From an uncultured Porphyromonas sp. (lineage in GTDB: Bacteria > Bacteroidota > Bacteroidia > Bacteroidales > Porphyromonadaceae): DNA of 21,521 nt. Made by a program: the position numbers and the translations under genes. The notes below the pieces were generated by a model. It made no database searches and was not told the origin of the DNA. It saw only the letters and a program-made list of their open reading frames with translations. Where the stretch lies: positions 1 through 21,521 of the forward strand of contig NZ_CALHVI010000060.1 of the NCBI RefSeq assembly GCF_938039215.1, written 5' to 3'. Numbering within the stretch: the stretch's first letter is position 1; every line of letters begins with the position of its first letter. Below, piece after piece: positions 1 through 6,652 of the stretch.

Positions 1-56
1 CGGTAGGTCGTCGATGCGACCCACAGTAGGTTTTTTCGGCGACCTACCGTAGGTCT
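1..56. repeat. Partial array of 23-bp-period palindromic units (copy 1)
   Basis: Three units, the first cut by the window edge (1-10), then 17-33 and 40-56. Each is a 17-bp odd palindrome of the form CGACCTAC-S-GTAGGTCG or a decayed version, separated by 6-bp spacers (11-16 and 34-39), so the period is exactly 23 bp. The order of unit variants matches that at 10180-10235, and I count 47 of 56 positions identical between the two places. It lies about 205 bp before topB. It contains no open frame of note. The role is unknown; a hairpin array, protein-binding array or small non-autonomous mobile element are all possible. Confidence 0.85.
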
Positions 57-159
57 CTTTTTTACCCATCTGAGCCTAGGGCACAGACCTTCCCCTGCCC
101 AAGCGTCAAATCCCTCGACAGCCCCGCTGAGAGAAGGTCTGAGGCTCGGCTATTTAGCG

Positions 160-167
160 TATCTTTG
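160..167 (+). promoter_or_regulatory. Candidate -7 promoter element for topB
   Basis: TATCTTTG fits the Bacteroidetes -7 consensus TAnnTTTG exactly and is followed by CACC. No convincing TTTG element is seen about 20 bp upstream. It would give a leader of roughly 90 nt before the TTG start at 262. Confidence 0.5.
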
Positions 168-261
168 CACCACTAAACTCCTTGCCGAGCCGTTCGCTTT
201 TGCCCGCATAAGGAGCACGAATAAGATTCACCCATCCTAATAGCTTTTCGTCCTCTAGATC

Positions 262-2319
262 TTGATCGTCTGTATCGCAGAGAAGCCCAGTGTGGCTCGC
301 GACATCGCTTCCATCCTCGGAGCTAATCACCGACAGGTAGACCACGGTGTGGGATACCTAGAGGGGAATGGCTATGCCGTCACTTGGACCTTCGGCCATC
401 TATGCACGCTGAAGGAGCCCCATGACTACACACCCTCTTGGAAGGCTTGGAGCCTCTCTTCGCTACCGATGATCCCCGAGCGCTTCGGGATCAAGCCCAT
501 CCCCGTAGAGCACTATCAGCGACAGCTAGAGGTCATCGAGCGACTTGTCAGCCAAGCTACCGAGGTCATCAACTGCGGTGATGCTGGGCAGGAGGGCGAA
601 CTGATCCAGCGCTGGGTCCTGCAGAAGGCTGGGTGCCGTGTCCCCGTGCGCCGTCTTTGGATCTCTTCGCTCACAGACGAGGCGATCCGTGAGGGCTTCG
701 AGCACCTGAGAGACGAGGCAGACTATCAGTCGCTCTATGAAGCGGGACTAGCCCGTGCCATCGGCGACTGGCTTCTTGGGATGAATGCCACCCGCCTCTA
801 CACCCTGCGCTACGGAGGGAGTGACCGCAAGCAGCCCCTATCCATCGGACGGGTACAGACACCGACCCTAGCGCTTATCGTCGAGCGTCAAGAGGCTATT
901 GAGCACTTCCAGAGCGAAACCTACTGGGAGCTCAAGACCCGCTACCGAGATATCCTCTTCTCAGCCGATAAGGGGAAGTACACGGATAAGGCTAAGGCCG
1001 AGGCAGCCCTCTCCAGCATCATCGGCAAACCCTTCGCCATCACGAGCGTGAAGAAGAAGGATGGTAAGGAGAGCGCACCGAAGCTCTTCGACCTAACGAG
1101 CCTGCAGGTAGCGTGCAATAAGAAGTTCAACATGAGTGCCGAGGAGACCCTAGCGACGATCCAAAGCCTCTATGAGAAGAAGCTCACGACTTACCCCCGT
1201 GTCGATACGACTTACCTCAGCGAAGACCTTTATCCCAAGGTGGCAGGTATCCTCAGAGGGCTAGTCACTCCCTATCCGACCCTCGTAGCTCCCCTGCTGA
1301 GCGGAGCCCCGATACGCAAGGACAAGAAGGTATTCGACAATAAGAAGGTCACCGACCACCATGCCATCATCCCGACGGGACAGCGTACCGGAGGGCTCTC
1401 CGAGCGAGAGCAGCAGGTCTATGACCTCGTAGCCCGCCACTTCATCGCAGCCTTCTATCCTGACTGCAAGGTCAGTACGACTACGGTCGAGGGAGCAGTT
1501 GAGCGGGTGAAGTTCAAGACCTCGGGGAAAGAGATCCTAGAGCCAGGCTGGCGAGTTGTCTTCGAGGGGAGTGCTCCCGAGGCGACAAACGAAAGCAGCT
1601 CTTCGGGCAAGTCCTCCGACACAGAAGAGCCCCAAGAAGCCCTGCTACCGAACTTCGTCATAGGAGAACAAGGAGAGCATATCCCCGAACTCAAGGAGCG
1701 ACAGACCCAGCCCCCGAAGTACTACACCGAAGCTACGCTCCTGCGAGCGATGGAGACTGCTGGGAAGCTGGTCGAAGACGAAGAGCTCCGAGAGGCAATG
1801 AAGGAGAACGGCATCGGCCGACCTTCTACTCGGGCGAACATCATCGAGACGCTCTTCAAGCGTGGCTACATCGTCAAGGTCAAGAAGAATCAGATCCATG
1901 CCACCGACACAGGACGACAGCTCATCGGGCTCATCAACTACGAGCTACTGAAGAGTGCGGCCCTCACGGGACAATGGGAATATAAGCTCCGTCAGATCGA
2001 GCGCCGAGAGCTGGAGCCAAAGAGCTTCATCGACGAACTGAAAGCGATGCTCTTCCAGCTCACTCAGTCGGTACTCTCACCCCAGCCCTTGCCCCAGCAG
2101 CCGCAAGAGCCACAGAGCCGAGAGATCCCTTGCCCTCGGTGCGGTCGTGGCATCTTGCTACGGGGACGGACAGCCTTTGGCTGCTCGGCTTATCAAGAGG
2201 GTTGCGACTACCGCATCCCCTTCGACATTTGCCCCGAGACCAGTAGCATCGAGGAGCTGCTGAGCTATATCGAGCGATCAAGCCAAGAGCCAGCAGAAGA
2301 GCCTTCCCTCCTCTTCTAA
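262..2319 (+). CDS. topB: DNA topoisomerase III (type IA)
   Basis: The product is a 685-residue type IA topoisomerase, which passes single strands through a transient 5'-phosphotyrosine break to relax negative supercoils and decatenate replication or recombination intermediates. The N-terminus has the Toprim glutamate in AEKPS (E7) and the metal motif D107-A-G-Q-E111. The catalytic tyrosine is Y311 in TTYPRVDTTYL, with R313 beside it. A C-terminal zinc-ribbon-like module has C624, C627, C641 and C648. The start must be TTG at 262, because an in-frame TAG lies at 256-258 and the next residues already match the family N-terminus. Q110 sits where many relatives have arginine. No transfer genes are adjacent, so it reads as a chromosomal copy rather than part of a conjugative element. 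Confidence 0.95.
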   Translation: MIVCIAEKPSVARDIASILGANHRQVDHGVGYLEGNGYAVTWTFGHLCTLKEPHDYTPSWKAWSLSSLPMIPERFGIKPIPVEHYQRQLEVIERLVSQATEVINCGDAGQEGELIQRWVLQKAGCRVPVRRLWISSLTDEAIREGFEHLRDEADYQSLYEAGLARAIGDWLLGMNATRLYTLRYGGSDRKQPLSIGRVQTPTLALIVERQEAIEHFQSETYWELKTRYRDILFSADKGKYTDKAKAEAALSSIIGKPFAITSVKKKDGKESAPKLFDLTSLQVACNKKFNMSAEETLATIQSLYEKKLTTYPRVDTTYLSEDLYPKVAGILRGLVTPYPTLVAPLLSGAPIRKDKKVFDNKKVTDHHAIIPTGQRTGGLSEREQQVYDLVARHFIAAFYPDCKVSTTTVEGAVERVKFKTSGKEILEPGWRVVFEGSAPEATNESSSSGKSSDTEEPQEALLPNFVIGEQGEHIPELKERQTQPPKYYTEATLLRAMETAGKLVEDEELREAMKENGIGRPSTRANIIETLFKRGYIVKVKKNQIHATDTGRQLIGLINYELLKSAALTGQWEYKLRQIERRELEPKSFIDELKAMLFQLTQSVLSPQPLPQQPQEPQSREIPCPRCGRGILLRGRTAFGCSAYQEGCDYRIPFDICPETSSIEELLSYIERSSQEPAEEPSLLF

Positions 2320-2328
2320 GGCAACGAG

Positions 2329-2350
2329 AAGAAAGGGACTGCCCTTTCTT
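2329..2350 (+). terminator. Probable terminator after topB
   Basis: A 9-bp perfect stem (AAGAAAGGG / CCCTTTCTT) with loop ACTG begins 10 nt after the topB stop. The T-rich 3' arm replaces a separate U-tract. It sits directly before the rbfA promoter element. Confidence 0.6.
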
Positions 2351-2354
2351 TGAC

Positions 2355-2362
2355 TAACTTTG
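2355..2362 (+). promoter_or_regulatory. Candidate -7 promoter element for rbfA operon
   Basis: TAACTTTG matches TAnnTTTG and lies 26 nt before the rbfA ATG, just after the topB hairpin. No TTTG is found at the usual upstream distance, so only the -7 half is supported. Confidence 0.5.
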
Positions 2363-2387
2363 TAACAAACAAAAAGCAGAGACCCAA

Positions 2388-2732
2388 ATGGATAATACAA
2401 GAATGAGTCGTATCAATCGGCTTATCCAAAAGGAGGTCAGTGACCTCTTCCGCATACAGACCCAGAGACTCCCTGGCACACTTATCTCCGTGACCTCGGT
2501 GACGGTCAGCCCCGACCTCAGCATCGCACGTGTACGACTGAGCATCTTCCCCTCAGAGCGCAGCGAAGAGCTCCTTGAGTCGATCCGTGCCAACGCTAAG
2601 GCTATCCGCTATGACCTCGGTCTGCGTGTCGGCAAGCAGCTTCGCAAGCTCCCCGAACTGACCTTCTTCATCGATGACTCGCTCGATTATCTGGAGCGTA
2701 TCGATACCCTCCTAGGTCTACACGACAAGTAG
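2388..2732 (+). CDS. rbfA: Ribosome-binding factor A
   Basis: A 114-residue protein of the RbfA family, which binds the immature 30S subunit and assists 16S rRNA 5'-end maturation; it is needed for growth in the cold in other bacteria. The sequence shows the small KH-like domain pattern: an N-terminal helix (RINRLIQKEVSDLF), strands around LISVTSVTVSPDLSIARVRLSIFP, and a C-terminal strand LRKLPELTFFIDDSLDYLERI. The length is normal for the family. The ATG at 2388 directly precedes a typical RbfA N-terminus. A permease gene follows after a 24-bp gap, so the two are probably co-transcribed from the element at 2355. Confidence 0.93.
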   Translation: MDNTRMSRINRLIQKEVSDLFRIQTQRLPGTLISVTSVTVSPDLSIARVRLSIFPSERSEELLESIRANAKAIRYDLGLRVGKQLRKLPELTFFIDDSLDYLERIDTLLGLHDK

Positions 2733-2756
2733 CCTTCGGCACTCCTCCCTCGGCTC

Positions 2757-3998
2757 GTGCTTAGCTTCCGTATAGCCTTTCGGTACCTCATCAGTCGCAC
2801 CCGACTGCATGCGGTGAATTATGTGACGGCGATCTCAGCTGTCGCCATCGCTGTCGTAGCCATGGCGCTGGTCTGCGTCCTCTCCGTCTACAACGGCTAT
2901 GTCACGATGATCCTAGCGGGGACAGAGCAGATCGATGCCGACATCGTCCTGCGCAGTCAGGAGGGCAAGACCTTTGATCTAGCTGCCTACCCAGACTACC
3001 GCAAGCGACTCTCCTCGCTCGGGGCGAAAGCCATCGCCCTAAGGCTCGAGAGCAAGGCGCTACTCCGCTCAGGCCAGCAGCAGTGGGTCGTCGATGCCGT
3101 GGGCATTGATTCAGCCTTCTCCTCCGTCTATCCCCTCGCCCACGCTCACTCCGAGGCGGACAAGCTACATGCCTCCACTGCCCTGATCAATAGCGAGGGA
3201 GAGCCCGTCACACCCATTCTCTTGGGTTCGGCGATCCTATTCCCCCTCGACAGTACGCTCGACGGAGGTGGGATCGTCCCAGCCGAAGTGCTCTTCCCTA
3301 AGCGCCTAGGATTTACCAACCCTCTTAGTCCTGCCTCTGCCTTCCAAAGCCTCGAAGGGCAGGTCATCGGCCAATATCCACCCACCAGCCAAGAGACCGA
3401 TGGAGCGATCTATCTCCCTCTGGATGCACTCCAAGAATCTCTTGACTACAACTCTGGAGAAGTCTCTGCCATCGCCATCCGCCTGAAGCCCGAGGTATCG
3501 TCCGAGAGCTTCAAGGCTGAGGTCAGCAAGCTCTACGGAAAAACCCTTGTAGCCCTTGATCGTGAAGAGCAGCATCCCGATCTCTCCTACCTCATCCGCA
3601 TGGAGAAGCTGATGACCTACCTCATCATGCTCTTCATCCTCCTTCTGGCGGCCTTCAATGTCGCTAGTTCGCTCGCCATGCTACTCATCGAGAAGCAAGC
3701 CGATACCCGCATCTTCTCCGCCCTAGGTGCTCCACCCAGCTTCTCGCAGGCTATCTTCCGCCGTGTGGGACTACTCATTGCCCTAGCAGGCACATCGACG
3801 GGGATGCTCCTAGGCTGGGGGATCTGTCTCCTACAGCAGCATTTCGGACTGATACGATCGGGTAATGGGATCGAGGCGCTAGCACTCCCCGTAGATGTAC
3901 GTCCGCTGGATCTCCTGATCATCTTCGCCTCCGTGACCTTGCTCTCCTACCTCATCTCCCTCTATCCTACCCGCTTCCTCGGACGCAGCGAAAGCTAG
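2757..3998 (+). CDS. ABC transporter permease, FtsX/LolC-LolE type
   Basis: A 413-residue inner-membrane permease. The N-terminus (AFRYLISRTRLHAVNYVTAISAVAIAV) resembles LolC/LolE, the subunits that release lipoproteins from the inner membrane towards the outer membrane. One transmembrane helix lies near residues 20-45, then a periplasmic domain of about 230 residues, then three C-terminal helices near 285-310, 340-365 and 383-407. The start is GTG; the hydrophobic first helix begins at the distance expected for the family. No ATPase partner (LolD-like) is encoded nearby. Translation is probably coupled to rbfA upstream, a pairing I believe is common in Bacteroidales. LolC versus LolE cannot be assigned, and another MacB-like export role is possible. 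Confidence 0.85.
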   Translation: MLSFRIAFRYLISRTRLHAVNYVTAISAVAIAVVAMALVCVLSVYNGYVTMILAGTEQIDADIVLRSQEGKTFDLAAYPDYRKRLSSLGAKAIALRLESKALLRSGQQQWVVDAVGIDSAFSSVYPLAHAHSEADKLHASTALINSEGEPVTPILLGSAILFPLDSTLDGGGIVPAEVLFPKRLGFTNPLSPASAFQSLEGQVIGQYPPTSQETDGAIYLPLDALQESLDYNSGEVSAIAIRLKPEVSSESFKAEVSKLYGKTLVALDREEQHPDLSYLIRMEKLMTYLIMLFILLLAAFNVASSLAMLLIEKQADTRIFSALGAPPSFSQAIFRRVGLLIALAGTSTGMLLGWGICLLQQHFGLIRSGNGIEALALPVDVRPLDLLIIFASVTLLSYLISLYPTRFLGRSES

Positions 3999-4474
3999 AG
4001 GCAATATCTTAGGCTTCTTGCGAGCAAGAAAAACACCTCGCCTCAAGTAGCCTCTCCCCTTCTCCTTCCATCCCAACCTCTCTAGAAGCCCCGTAATAAA
4101 TAGGGCTATCTATGAGTCCCCTCAAATCACCACGCAAGTGGTGACGACTGTGAGTAGTGGAACCGATGCTCTCAAAGGATCATCTACTTCGGGTATCATC
4201 TACAGCTCGCACAAATCCGCTTGATCGGGCTGTGACTTGCACAGAGACGGATCATGTGAGGATAGAAGAGCTATCTACAAGACACCATTATTATATAGAG
4301 AGAGGCGAAAAGCACCGTCTCACACAGCAGGAATTCCACGGAATATTTTCATAAAACCAAGGGATAATCCATGATTTTCACACGGCTTGATATGAAAGAG
4401 AAGTCTTTTCTCTTCCTAGTGGAAATAGCGGTACAGACGGGCTATTTCCTAAGAAATTAAAAGAAAGGAAATGA
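3999..4474. other. Gene-free stretch between permease and gdhA promoter
   Basis: About 470 bp without a credible gene. It holds a short hairpin 17 nt after the permease stop (TTCTTG-CGAG-CAAGAA, 4015-4030, weak terminator candidate with no T run), AGCCC/GGGCT arms at 4087-4107, a perfect 7-bp stem with a GCAA tetraloop at 4127-4144, and two inverted repeats close to the gdhA promoter (4396-4414 and 4421-4449). A 65-codon open frame at 4157-4354 has no recognisable feature. Confidence 0.6.
4421..4449. promoter_or_regulatory. 9-bp perfect inverted repeat upstream of gdhA promoter
   Basis: GGAAATAGC at 4421-4429 is exactly inverted as GCTATTTCC at 4441-4449, with an 11-nt middle. It ends 25 bp before the -33 element of the gdhA promoter, a fitting position for an activator or repressor site. 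A factorless terminator for an upstream RNA is a weaker option. Confidence 0.45.
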
Positions 4475-4506
4475 TTTGCCAAGCCAAAAATCATTACATA
4501 CATTTG
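4475..4506 (+). promoter_or_regulatory. gdhA promoter (-33 TTTG and -7 TACATTTG)
   Basis: TTTG at 4475-4478 and TACATTTG at 4499-4506 are 20 bp apart, matching the two-part Bacteroidetes housekeeping consensus in sequence and spacing. It is the best promoter in the window. It implies a transcript start near 4513 and a leader of about 55 nt before the ATG at 4567. Confidence 0.8.
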
Positions 4507-4519
4507 CCTATGAAATCAT

Positions 4520-4536
4520 GGCTCTACGCAAGAGCC
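4520..4536 (+). promoter_or_regulatory. Hairpin in gdhA 5' leader
   Basis: GGCTCT (4520-4525) and AGAGCC (4531-4536) form a 6-bp stem with loop ACGCA, within the predicted leader and 30 nt before the start codon. It may stabilise the mRNA or control initiation; no known riboswitch pattern is recognisable. Confidence 0.45.
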
Positions 4537-4566
4537 GTACACGCAAAACTATTAGATCGATCAGTT

Positions 4567-5904
4567 ATGAAATCAGCTGAGATTCTAGCCTCTCTCGAGG
4601 CAAAGCACCCTGGTGAAAAGGAATTCCTCCAGGCTGTCAAGGAAGTACTTCTCTCTGTCGAAGAAGTGTACAACCAGCACCCTGAGTTCGAAAAGGCAGG
4701 TATCATCGAACGCCTCGTAGAGCCCGACCGTATCATTACCTTCCGTGTACCTTGGATCGACGATGCAGGTAAAGTCCATGTAAACATCGGCTATCGCGTA
4801 CAGTTCAACAACGCTATCGGCCCATACAAGGGTGGTATCCGCTTCCATCCTTCTGTCAACCTCTCTATCCTCAAGTTCCTCGGCTTCGAGCAGACCTTCA
4901 AGAACGCTCTCACCACGCTCCCAATGGGTGGCGGTAAGGGAGGTGCAGACTTCTCTCCTAAGGGTCGCAGCGACCGTGAAATCATGACCTTCTGCCAAAG
5001 CTACATGCGTGAGCTCTGGCGCTACATCGGTCCAGACACCGACGTACCTGCTGGTGACATCGGTGTAGGTGGTCGTGAAGTAGCTTATATGTATGGTCAG
5101 TACAAGCGTCTGGCTAACGAACATACCGGTACGATGACGGGTAAGGGCTTCACCTTCGGTGGATCTCGCCTGCGCCCTGAGTCTACGGGCTTCGGTGCTG
5201 TCTACTTCGTACAGCACATCTGTAAGCAGCACAACATCGACCTCAAGGGCAAGACTGTCGCTATCTCTGGCTTCGGTAACGTAGCTTGGGGTGTAGCACA
5301 GAAGGCTACCGAACTCGGTGCAAAGGTCGTCACCATCTCTGGTCCTGACGGCTATGTCTATGACCCAGACGGTATCAACACGCCTGAGAAGTTCCAGGCT
5401 ATGCTTGACCTCCGCTCCAGCGGTAACGACGTCGTATCTGACTACGCTAAGAAGTTCCCCAACGCTCAGTTCTTCGCTGGTAAGAAGCCATGGGAGCAGA
5501 AGGTAGACATCGCTATGCCTTGTGCTACGCAGAACGAAATGAACGAAGAGGATGCTAAGATGCTCCACGCTAATGGAGTCACCATCGTAGCTGAAACTTC
5601 TAACATGGGCTGTACTGCTGAAGCTGCAGAATACTTCGTCGAAAAGAAGATGCTCTTCGCTCCAGGTAAGGCTGTCAACGCTGGTGGTGTAGCTACCTCT
5701 GGTCTCGAAATGACTCAGAACGCTATGCACCTCTCTTGGACCAACGAAGAAGTCGATGCTAAGCTCCACCAGATCATGAGCGACATCCACGAACAGTGCG
5801 TCAAGAATGGTCGTGAAGGAGAGTACATCAACTACGTCAAGGGTGCTAACGTCGCTGGCTTCCTCAAGGTAGCTCAGGCGATGCTCGAGCAGGGTGTCAT
5901 CTAA
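4567..5904 (+). CDS. gdhA: Glutamate dehydrogenase, hexameric family
   Basis: The enzyme interconverts glutamate and 2-oxoglutarate plus ammonia and, in amino-acid-fermenting Porphyromonas, is a central and abundant catabolic enzyme. The 445-residue protein has the family lysines K88 (PYKGGIRFHPSVN), K112 and K124 (TTLPMGGGKGGADF), the catalytic aspartate D164 (PAGDIGVG), and a Rossmann fingerprint ISGFGNVAWG. I chose ATG 4567 rather than the longer frame from 4471, because the upstream 32 codons contain the promoter and do not resemble the family, while MKSAEILASLEAKHPGE does. The sequence is very close to remembered P. gingivalis GDH. Codon use is strongly biased (GCT, GGT, AAG, GAA), as expected for a highly expressed gene. 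It is monocistronic, with its own promoter and terminator. Cofactor preference (NAD or NADP) is not settled from sequence alone. Confidence 0.96.
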   Translation: MKSAEILASLEAKHPGEKEFLQAVKEVLLSVEEVYNQHPEFEKAGIIERLVEPDRIITFRVPWIDDAGKVHVNIGYRVQFNNAIGPYKGGIRFHPSVNLSILKFLGFEQTFKNALTTLPMGGGKGGADFSPKGRSDREIMTFCQSYMRELWRYIGPDTDVPAGDIGVGGREVAYMYGQYKRLANEHTGTMTGKGFTFGGSRLRPESTGFGAVYFVQHICKQHNIDLKGKTVAISGFGNVAWGVAQKATELGAKVVTISGPDGYVYDPDGINTPEKFQAMLDLRSSGNDVVSDYAKKFPNAQFFAGKKPWEQKVDIAMPCATQNEMNEEDAKMLHANGVTIVAETSNMGCTAEAAEYFVEKKMLFAPGKAVNAGGVATSGLEMTQNAMHLSWTNEEVDAKLHQIMSDIHEQCVKNGREGEYINYVKGANVAGFLKVAQAMLEQGVI

Positions 5905-5935
5905 GGAGACGATCCCACTCCCCTAGCATTACGAC

Positions 5936-5977
5936 GAGAGGGTCGCACCAATGATTTTGGTACGGCCCTCTCTCTTT
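5936..5977 (+). terminator. Intrinsic terminator of gdhA
   Basis: GAGAGGGTCG (5936-5945) pairs with CGGCCCTCTC (5963-5972), with one G-U pair. Inside it ACCAA/TTGGT forms a second stem around TGATT. The 3' side continues TCTTT. It starts 31 nt after the stop codon. Confidence 0.8.
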
Positions 5978-6360
5978 GTATGCCTACCTAAGGTATCCTA
6001 ATGGCAGAAGCTCTCGAGATGAAGCCTAGCAGGGGAACTGCAGATACGAGTAGGAGATAGGGATATCTTGACCGAGTATCGAGCAAATACTATCCATCCC
6101 CATCTTATACTCATGCCTATCGAAGAAGTTGCTCCTCAATAAGTCTGAAGGCTGATCGAGAGCAGTGGCGACCTAACTAGCGGGCAGGAGCGGTTGCCAT
6201 CCAACTAGAGAAGTAAGCTAGGCTGATAGGATAGTTTCTCCTATACCTTGAGCAACATCGGTAAGAGGAGCTAGGAGAGAAACCAGATGGGGATGGATTG
6301 GAGGAGGGAATAGAACATAAGAGGCGAGGAGAAAGGAGCGACCCTAGAGATGTGTCTCTG
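5978..6360. other. Gene-free stretch after gdhA
   Basis: No credible gene on either strand. The sequence is purine-rich near 6240-6350, and AACTAG or GCTAGG words recur (near 6174, 6203, 6218 and 6270), possibly decayed versions of the repeats that follow at 6361-6520. An antisense open frame across 6177-6485 encodes only low-complexity repeats. Confidence 0.5.
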
Positions 6361-6520
6361 AGTATGGATAGACTAATGGGTCCTATTAGTGAATATGGAT
6401 AGACTAGTGGGTATCGCCCTATTAGTGAGTATAACTCAACTAGTGGGGGCCTATCCATGAGTATGGCTCGGCTAGGAGGGATCACCCTATTAGTGAGAGT
6501 ATCTCCCTATTAGGAGCTAA
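6361..6520. repeat. Degenerate tandem repeats, 31-38 bp period
   Basis: Five diverged units start at 6361, 6392, 6428, 6460 and 6498, each opening with a form of AGTATGGATAGACTAG and mostly ending in CCCTATTAGTGAG. Units contain an inverted pair, clearest as ACTAAT...ATTAGT in the first unit and CTAGTGGG...CCCTATTAG in the second, so each may fold. No coding or known mobile-element feature is present. Confidence 0.6.
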
Positions 6521-6559
6521 GGTTAGTAGCCCTACTAGACCGACCTTATAATAATGAAT

Positions 6560-6588
6560 AAGCCCCAACTCTTGCGAGCTGGGGCTTT
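6560..6588 (-). terminator. Terminator of the minus-strand lipoprotein gene
   Basis: AAGCCCCA (6560-6567) pairs with TGGGGCTT (6580-6587), with an inner CTC/GAG stem around TTGC. It lies 65 nt beyond the stop codon of the gene ending at 6653. The structure is symmetrical and could also act on the plus strand. A second small stem, TCACCC/GGGTGA (6598-6616), lies between it and the stop. Confidence 0.75.
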
Positions 6589-6652
6589 GTCGGTTTGTCA
6601 CCCTAGGAAGGGGTGATTCAGATACGTCTTCTTCGTCTGAGAAGGCTCGTAC

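Noticed and set aside
4157..4354. 65-codon plus-strand open frame between permease and gdhA
   Set aside because: No recognisable domain, signal peptide or promoter; it lies in a gap of ordinary intergenic composition and its codon use is unlike the neighbours.
4585..5790. 401-codon open frame on the minus strand across gdhA
   Set aside because: It mirrors gdhA in the antisense direction; strong codon bias in a highly expressed gene removes antisense stops. The encoded protein has no family-like motif.
6177..6485. 102-codon minus-strand open frame
   Set aside because: The apparent peptide repeats (LIGRYPLVYPYSLIG and similar) come directly from the DNA repeats at 6361-6520; it has no start signals or family features.
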